A DNA stretch of 64,000 nucleotides from Parafrankia irregularis. Lineage in GTDB: Bacteria > Actinomycetota > Actinomycetes > Frankiales > Frankiaceae. A program made the translations under genes and the position numbers. The stretch covers positions 248,001-312,000 of the forward strand of contig NZ_FAOZ01000001.1 in assembly GCF_001536285.1 (NCBI RefSeq), read 5' to 3'. A model generated the notes under the pieces. The model was not told where the DNA came from, did not search any database, and saw only the letters and a program-made list of their open reading frames with translations. Shown in pieces: positions 59,830-64,000 of this stretch. Numbering within the stretch: the stretch's first letter is position 1; every line of letters begins with the position of its first letter.

Positions 59830-60061
59830 GACACCCCACATCCGGCGGCACCGGGCACCGGGCACCGGACGATCCACGCACGCAACTATGTGGGCGTCCT
59901 AAAGTTGGAGCGAGAGACAATCGCTGGGTCGCAAGCGCCAGCCCGACCGGGGAGACTCGGAGGCGGCATGGCGTGCCACCGGCGTGGCCTGTCGCGGCAT
60001 GCCGCGAGCACCGCGCCGTGCGGAGGACCGGCACGAGCAGCATACGAACGGAGGCGGCCAG

Positions 60062-60967
60062 GTGGCCGAGACAGAGCAGGTACAGGCAACCCCGGGCACG
60101 GCGGCCACCGCACCGATCCAGCGGGTCGGTGTGGTCGGGTGCGGTCTGATGGGCTCCGGCATCGCCGAGACCTGCGCGCGGGCAGGCCTTGACGTGCTGG
60201 TCCGGGAGGTGGACGTCGCGGCGGTCGAGGCCGGCCGGAAACGGATCACCGCCTCGCTCGACCGCGGAACCCGCAGCGGCAAGCTCAGCGAGGCCGACCG
60301 GGACGCGGCCCTGGCCCGGCTCGCCTTCACCACCGACCTCGGCGACTTCGGCGACCGCCAGTTCACCGTCGAGGCCATCGCGGAGAACGAACAGGCCAAG
60401 ACCGAGATCTTCACGGCGCTCGACAAGGTCGTGGCCGACCCTGCGGCGATCTTCGCCTCCAACACCTCCTCCATCCCGATCATGAAGCTCGGGATGGCCA
60501 CCGGCCGCCCGGACCAGGTCCTGGGTGTGCACTTCTTCAACCCGGTACCGGTGATGAAGCTGGTCGAGCTCGTCCCGTCGCTGCTGACCTCGGACGAGAC
60601 CCTCACCCGCACCCAGGAGTTCGTCACCTCCGGGCTGCGCAAGGAGGTGATCCGCTCCAAGGACCGCGCCGGGTTCGTGGTCAACGCGCTGCTCGTTCCC
60701 TACCTGCTCTCCGCGATCCGGATGCAGGAGTCGGGTTTCGCCTCCGCCGACGACATCGACCTCGGCATGGTCCTCGGCTGCGCCCACCCGATGGGCCCGC
60801 TGCGGCTGATCGACCTCATCGGGCTCGACACCATCAAGGCGGTGGCCGAGTCGCTGTACGACGAGTTCAAGGAGCCGCTCTACTCCCCGCCGCCGCTGCT
60901 GCTGCGCATGGTGGACGCCGGTCTGCTCGGCAAGAAGAGCGGCCGCGGCTTCCACCAGTACTCCTGA
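60062..60967 (+). CDS. 3-hydroxybutyryl-CoA dehydrogenase family protein
   Basis: A 301-residue NAD(P)-dependent 3-hydroxyacyl-CoA dehydrogenase, acting on short chains. The Rossmann motif VGVVGCGLMGSGIAETCARA is at about residues 22-41, FASNTSSIPIMKLGMAT and VHFFNPVPVMKLVELVPSLL contain catalytic Ser and His, and the C-terminal domain has RAGFVVNALLVPYLLSAIRM and LGCAHPMGPLRLIDLIGLD. GTG 60062 has GGAGG 7 nt upstream; upstream in-frame ATG 59984 adds 26 residues and is rejected. An acyl-CoA dehydrogenase gene follows after 26 nt. Together they suggest short-chain acyl-CoA interconversion (butyryl-CoA type) in either direction. Confidence 0.94.
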   Translation: MAETEQVQATPGTAATAPIQRVGVVGCGLMGSGIAETCARAGLDVLVREVDVAAVEAGRKRITASLDRGTRSGKLSEADRDAALARLAFTTDLGDFGDRQFTVEAIAENEQAKTEIFTALDKVVADPAAIFASNTSSIPIMKLGMATGRPDQVLGVHFFNPVPVMKLVELVPSLLTSDETLTRTQEFVTSGLRKEVIRSKDRAGFVVNALLVPYLLSAIRMQESGFASADDIDLGMVLGCAHPMGPLRLIDLIGLDTIKAVAESLYDEFKEPLYSPPPLLLRMVDAGLLGKKSGRGFHQYS

Positions 60968-60993
60968 ACCCACCACACGAGAACGGCACCGAC

Positions 60994-62157
60994 GTGGATC
61001 CGAACTTCGACACCTACAGCCTCAGCGACACCCATACCGCCGTACGTGAGGCCGTCCGCGATCTCGCGGAGAAGGAGATCGCGCCGTTCGCGGCCGACGT
61101 CGACGAACAGGAGCGCTACCCCACCGAGGCCCGGGACGCGCTGATCCGTTCCGGGTTCAGTGCCGTCCACATCCCGGAGAGCTACGACGGCCAGGGCGCC
61201 GACTCGGTCGCGACCTGCATCGTCATCGAGGAGGTCGCCCGAGCCTGCGCCTCCTCGTCCCTCATCCCCGCCGTCAACAAACTCGGCACGATGCCGATCC
61301 TGCTCTCCGGATCGGAGGAGCTGAAGAAGCAGGTCCTGCCCTCGATCGCCAGCGGTGAGGCGAGCGCGTCCTACGCGCTCTCCGAACGGGAGGCGGGATC
61401 GGACACCGCCTCGATGCGGACCCGCGCCCGCCTCGACGGCGACCACTGGGTCCTCAACGGCACCAAGACCTGGATCACCAACGCGGGCGAGTCCACCTGG
61501 TACACGGTCATGGCCGTCACCGACCCGGACGCACCCAAGCCCGCCGACGGCATCTCCGCGTTCGTCGTCCGGGCCGACGACCCCGGCTTCGAGGTGGGCT
61601 CCAAGGAACGCAAACTCGGCATCAAGGGCTCACCGACCCGCGAGATCCACTTCGTCAACTGCACGATCCCCGCCGACCGGATCATCGGCGAGCCCGGCAC
61701 CGGTCTGCGCACCGCGCTGCGCACCCTCGACCACACCCGGCCGACGATCGGCGCGCAGGCCGTCGGCATCGCCCAGGGCGCGCTGGACGCGGCGATCGGC
61801 TACGTGAAGGAACGCCGCCAGTTCGGCCGCCCGATCGCGGACAACCAGGGCGTCCAGTTCATGCTCGCGGACATGGCGATGAAGATCGAGGCGGCCCGGC
61901 ACATGGTGTACGTCGCGGCGGCCCGCGCCGAGCGCGGCGAGCCGAACCTCGGGTTCATCACCGCCGCCGCCAAGTGCTTCGCCTCGGACGTCGCCATGGA
62001 GGTCACCACCGACGCCGTCCAGCTCTTCGGCGGCGCCGGCTACACCCGTGACTTCCCGGTCGAACGGATGATGCGCGACGCGAAGATCACGCAGATCTAC
62101 GAGGGCACCAACCAGATCCAGCGGATGGTCATGTCCCGGGCCCTGCTCCGGGGCTGA
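60994..62157 (+). CDS. Acyl-CoA dehydrogenase
   Basis: A 387-residue FAD-dependent acyl-CoA dehydrogenase. The flavin/substrate block is SYALSEREAGSDTASMRTRA, followed by WVLNGTKTWITNAGESTWYT. The C-terminal helical domain has ERRQFGRPIADNQGVQFMLA and FGGAGYTRDFPVERMMRDAK; the catalytic Glu is in QIYEGTNQIQRMV. The short-chain type is likely because of the Glu position. The GTG start lies 26 nt after the hydroxybutyryl-CoA dehydrogenase stop without a clear ribosome site, consistent with an operon. A strong hairpin 17 nt after the stop ends it. No ETF genes are nearby. Confidence 0.95.
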   Translation: MDPNFDTYSLSDTHTAVREAVRDLAEKEIAPFAADVDEQERYPTEARDALIRSGFSAVHIPESYDGQGADSVATCIVIEEVARACASSSLIPAVNKLGTMPILLSGSEELKKQVLPSIASGEASASYALSEREAGSDTASMRTRARLDGDHWVLNGTKTWITNAGESTWYTVMAVTDPDAPKPADGISAFVVRADDPGFEVGSKERKLGIKGSPTREIHFVNCTIPADRIIGEPGTGLRTALRTLDHTRPTIGAQAVGIAQGALDAAIGYVKERRQFGRPIADNQGVQFMLADMAMKIEAARHMVYVAAARAERGEPNLGFITAAAKCFASDVAMEVTTDAVQLFGGAGYTRDFPVERMMRDAKITQIYEGTNQIQRMVMSRALLRG

Positions 62158-62173
62158 GACCGTCCCGTCCCAC

Positions 62174-62210
62174 GGTGAGGCGCCGCCGATACGGGCGGCG
62201 GCGCCTCACC
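62174..62210. terminator. Bidirectional hairpin terminator
   Basis: Perfect 14-bp stem (62174-62187 with 62197-62210), 9-nt loop, between the convergent acyl-CoA dehydrogenase and secreted-repeat genes. No T-tract. Confidence 0.8.
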
Positions 62211-62264
62211 ACCAGCGTGGCCCGGCCCAAACCTGCGCCGGACTCCCGCCGGATTACCCGCTGA

Positions 62265-63272
62265 CTACAGACCGCCCACAAGTGCGGACGTCTCCGACGG
62301 ACCGTCGACAGAGTCGCCGTAGTCGCCGTAGTCGCCCCACTGGTAGTCATCCTTGCCGGGCTTGTCGTACTTCTCGTGGTGCTTCTTCTTGTCGTGCTTC
62401 TTCTCGAACCAGAGAACCTTCTCGAAGGTGATCCGGATCTTCTTCTTCACCAGGTTCTTCTTCTCGTGGTGCTTGTAGTCCCCGCCCGGCCTCGGGCTGT
62501 AGGCCACCGGCTCCTCGACAGCACCCGGGGTCCCCCAGTCTCCGGGGTCGCCGTAGGAGTCGTCACCGTACGAGTCGCCGCCGTGGTAGGGGTCGTCGTC
62601 ACCGTAGGAGTCATCGCCGTACGACTCCTCGCCGTACTCCTTCTTGTCGTGCTTCTTGTGGTGCTTCTTCTTCTCGTTCTCGAACCAGAGAACGCGCTCG
62701 TAGCTGATGGCGTCCTTGCGCTTCGAGACGTTGTCGTGCTTCTTCTTGTGGTGCTTCCTGTCGTACGGACCAGCCAGCGCCTCCTCACCGGCAACCGGCC
62801 CGTCCACGGCCGTCGGGTCCACCACCGGAGCCGCCGGGTCCACTACGGCGGCCGTCGGGTCCACGACCGGAGCCGCCGGGTCGTCAAAGCCGCCGGGGGG
62901 CGGGAGAAGCGCCGAGTCGTCGAAGCCGCCCCAGCCCTCATCGCCGCCCGGGCCCTCGAAACCGGTGCCCGGCTCGTCGCCCGTCGGGTCGACGGCCTCG
63001 TCGTCGTAGCCGGGCCACTTCTTCTTGTGGTCCTTCTCGTCCTTGCCGTGGTGGTCCTTCTTCTTGTGCTCCTTCTTGTCCTTGTGGTCGAACCAGAGAA
63101 CGCGCTCGTAGCTGACGGCGACGCGCTCCTTCTTGACCTGCTGCTTGCCGTGGTGCTCGCCGCCGTACGGAGCGGCCTGCGCGACACCGGCGCCCGCGCC
63201 GAGCGTCACCGCGACGGAAACCAAACCGGAGGTCGCGAGAATCGCGGTACGACGCCCAATTCTGCTCGCCAT
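62265..63272 (-). CDS. Secreted Lys/His/Asp-rich protein with three VLWF repeats
   Basis: A 335-residue exported protein of a kind I do not recognise. A Sec signal (RIGRRTAILATSGLVSVAVT) ends at AQA-AP near residue 33. Three modules follow, each a short strand then a basic run: SYERVLWFDHKDKKEHKKK (54-72), SYERVLWFENEKKKHHKKH (190-208) and TFEKVLWFEKKHDKKKHHEK (282-301). Linkers are acidic: Asp/Pro/Gly-rich 86-170 with VVDPTAAVVDPAAPVVDPTA, and SYGDD repeats at 217-241. The C-terminus is GDYGDYGD-type. The ATG at 63272 has AAAGG 6 nt upstream. Lys, His and Asp dominate, so metal, haem or polyanion binding is possible but unproven. There is no membrane anchor or LPXTG. Confidence 0.8.
   Translation of the reverse strand: MASRIGRRTAILATSGLVSVAVTLGAGAGVAQAAPYGGEHHGKQQVKKERVAVSYERVLWFDHKDKKEHKKKDHHGKDEKDHKKKWPGYDDEAVDPTGDEPGTGFEGPGGDEGWGGFDDSALLPPPGGFDDPAAPVVDPTAAVVDPAAPVVDPTAVDGPVAGEEALAGPYDRKHHKKKHDNVSKRKDAISYERVLWFENEKKKHHKKHDKKEYGEESYGDDSYGDDDPYHGGDSYGDDSYGDPGDWGTPGAVEEPVAYSPRPGGDYKHHEKKNLVKKKIRITFEKVLWFEKKHDKKKHHEKYDKPGKDDYQWGDYGDYGDSVDGPSETSALVGGL
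62404..62417. repeat. VLWF repeat unit 3 (DNA)
   Basis: tcgaaccagagaac, the core shared by all three copies of the VLWF coding repeat; flanks diverge from the other two copies. Confidence 0.85.
62680..62707. repeat. VLWF repeat unit 2 (DNA)
   Basis: A 28-nt segment, identical to 63088-63115 including silent positions, coding for the SYERVLWFE core of the second module. Confidence 0.9.
63088..63115. repeat. VLWF repeat unit 1 (DNA)
   Basis: The 28-nt twin of 62680-62707, 408 nt away (136 codons, in frame). Identity at silent positions points to recent duplication or strong codon constraint. Confidence 0.9.
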
Positions 63273-63912
63273 TTCCAACCTTTCAAAAAAGGATCTGTTG
63301 CATCGGCTCGTCGGGCGACAACATAGCCGCTGGTCAGCGGGCGGACGGAGGCTCAAAACAGACGTGTCGCCGGGACCTTCGGACCTTCGGTTCCGACCCA
63401 TTTAACCGAATGCGCAGGCGACGGGAGGCTGACCCGGAACAGCGATCCTTTTCCATCTCACGGTGTACGGTCAGGGATGCCAGGGGTCCGAGTCGAGACG
63501 GAAAAGGCCCCCGATTCCCACCCCGAGATCAGGCCACAGGGGCGCAGAAATCACGGCGAATCCACCCGGCACCGGACGCCAGAACAGGGAAACAGGCATA
63601 TGCGGCACCCGACCAGGCATGACACCCGGAACAATAACCAGCCGGCCGTGACGGGTCGCCGTCGACCTGTTTACCTGCACTGTTGCGCGACCGAAACACG
63701 GCAGGAAAGGTGCGCCGCCTTCCGGAGCCGGCAGAAATTGTGTCGACCGCGAAATCAGGCGGCGGCGGAGAAGCCACACCGGCACCCGGCGCCGACACAG
63801 GGCCTGGCTCTCCCGCGGCGCCACCCGGCCTCGGCGCAGGCCCTGGTCGTGTTCATGGCCGCGTTCGCGGCCGGAGAGCGGAGTCCGGCGGCCGGCGGCC
63901 GGCGGCCGAGGG
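63273..63912. other. Intergenic region upstream of the secreted VLWF protein gene
   Basis: 640 nt without a supported gene. It should contain the promoter of the secreted protein gene on the minus strand. A short direct repeat of ggaccttc(gg) lies at about 63376-63392. Frames through the rest are short and Pro/Arg/Gly-rich. Confidence 0.45.
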
Positions 63913-64000
63913 CTAGCTCGGGAGGCTGGCGGCGTCCTGCAGGGGCAGGAGCAGCAGGTGCGGGTCCATCCCGGTGGGCGCGAAGCCGAAGTGCCGGTAG
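63913..64000 (-). CDS. GNAT-family N-acetyltransferase, partial (C-terminal end only)
   Basis: Reading the minus strand from the window edge gives 28 residues to a TAG stop at 63915-63913, beginning YRHFGFAPTGMDPHL and ending PLQDAASLPS. The Y-x-x-x-G-F-x-P-T-G block is the usual C-terminal strand region of GNAT acetyltransferases (LYxxLGFxPTG). The rest of the gene lies beyond the window, so substrate and length are unknown. Confidence 0.5.
   Translation of the reverse strand, partial: YRHFGFAPTGMDPHLLLLPLQDAASLPS

Noticed and set aside
1-64000. tRNA, rRNA, insertion sequences or phage genes
   Set aside because: No T-loop-like tRNA signature, transposase motif or integrase was found on either strand; a dedicated tRNA and IS search would be needed to exclude them fully.

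Overview
The window is a high-GC actinobacterial chromosome segment with about 55 protein genes on both strands. I found no rRNA, tRNA, CRISPR array, transposase or phage gene. The actinobacterial signs are an InhA-type FabI, a MabA-like FabG, an OmpATb-like envelope protein, DUF3090, DUF3099 and DUF5701 proteins, an L,D-transpeptidase lipoprotein, an ECF41 sigma factor, an EgtE-like enzyme, and many GTG/TTG or apparently leaderless starts. A Frankia-like organism is my best guess for the genus; this is inference only.

Layout. 0-4 kb (minus): OmpA/BON protein, PAP2-type membrane phosphatase, lipoprotein L,D-transpeptidase. 4.8-8 kb: urate oxidase facing a SAM hydrolase and a CaiB-type CoA-transferase. 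8.2-9.9 kb: ECF41 sigma factor, with an exact ECF41-type promoter, divergent from its usual carboxymuconolactone-decarboxylase-like partner. 10-14.9 kb: DUF3099 protein; then a coupled run of two GT4 glycosyltransferases, an SGNH hydrolase and a hypothetical gene. 14.9-23.5 kb: DUF3090, ferrochelatase, FabG and FabI on the minus strand, interrupted by a plus-strand block of YggU, a 980-residue degenerate transketolase-like protein and DUF5701. 23.6-33.8 kb: KhtTU-type K+/H+ antiporter pair, TIGR02611 membrane protein, GH15 trehalase/glucoamylase, L-2-hydroxyglutarate oxidase, ketopantoate reductase, EgtE-like PLP enzyme, LuxR-type response regulator.

34-38.3 kb holds two adjacent four-helix membrane proteins that look paralogous; one carries an enormous Pro/Ala-rich N-terminal region. 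39-50.3 kb: flavin/F420-type oxidoreductase, pyruvate kinase, ABC exporter, a small HTH protein coupled to an enoyl-CoA-hydratase-like protein, polytopic membrane protein, CDF metal transporter, ABC-F protein, HdeD-like protein. 50.3-59.8 kb: tyrosine phosphatase, SRAP DNA-protein crosslink enzyme, M50B peptidase, PlsC acyltransferase, adenosine deaminase, CPA2 antiporter, AlkB hydroxylase, AEC transporter. 60-62.2 kb: a 3-hydroxyacyl-CoA dehydrogenase / acyl-CoA dehydrogenase operon. 62.3-63.3 kb: a secreted Lys/His-rich protein with three VLWF repeats, the most unfamiliar gene here. The window ends inside a GNAT acetyltransferase gene.

Three sequence-level themes recur. Short tandem duplications sit on or beside gene ends and can place stop codons in series. 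Very long perfect palindromes lie between genes. Many genes have a nAnnnT hexamer exactly 6-7 nt upstream of the start codon, the geometry of leaderless transcripts.
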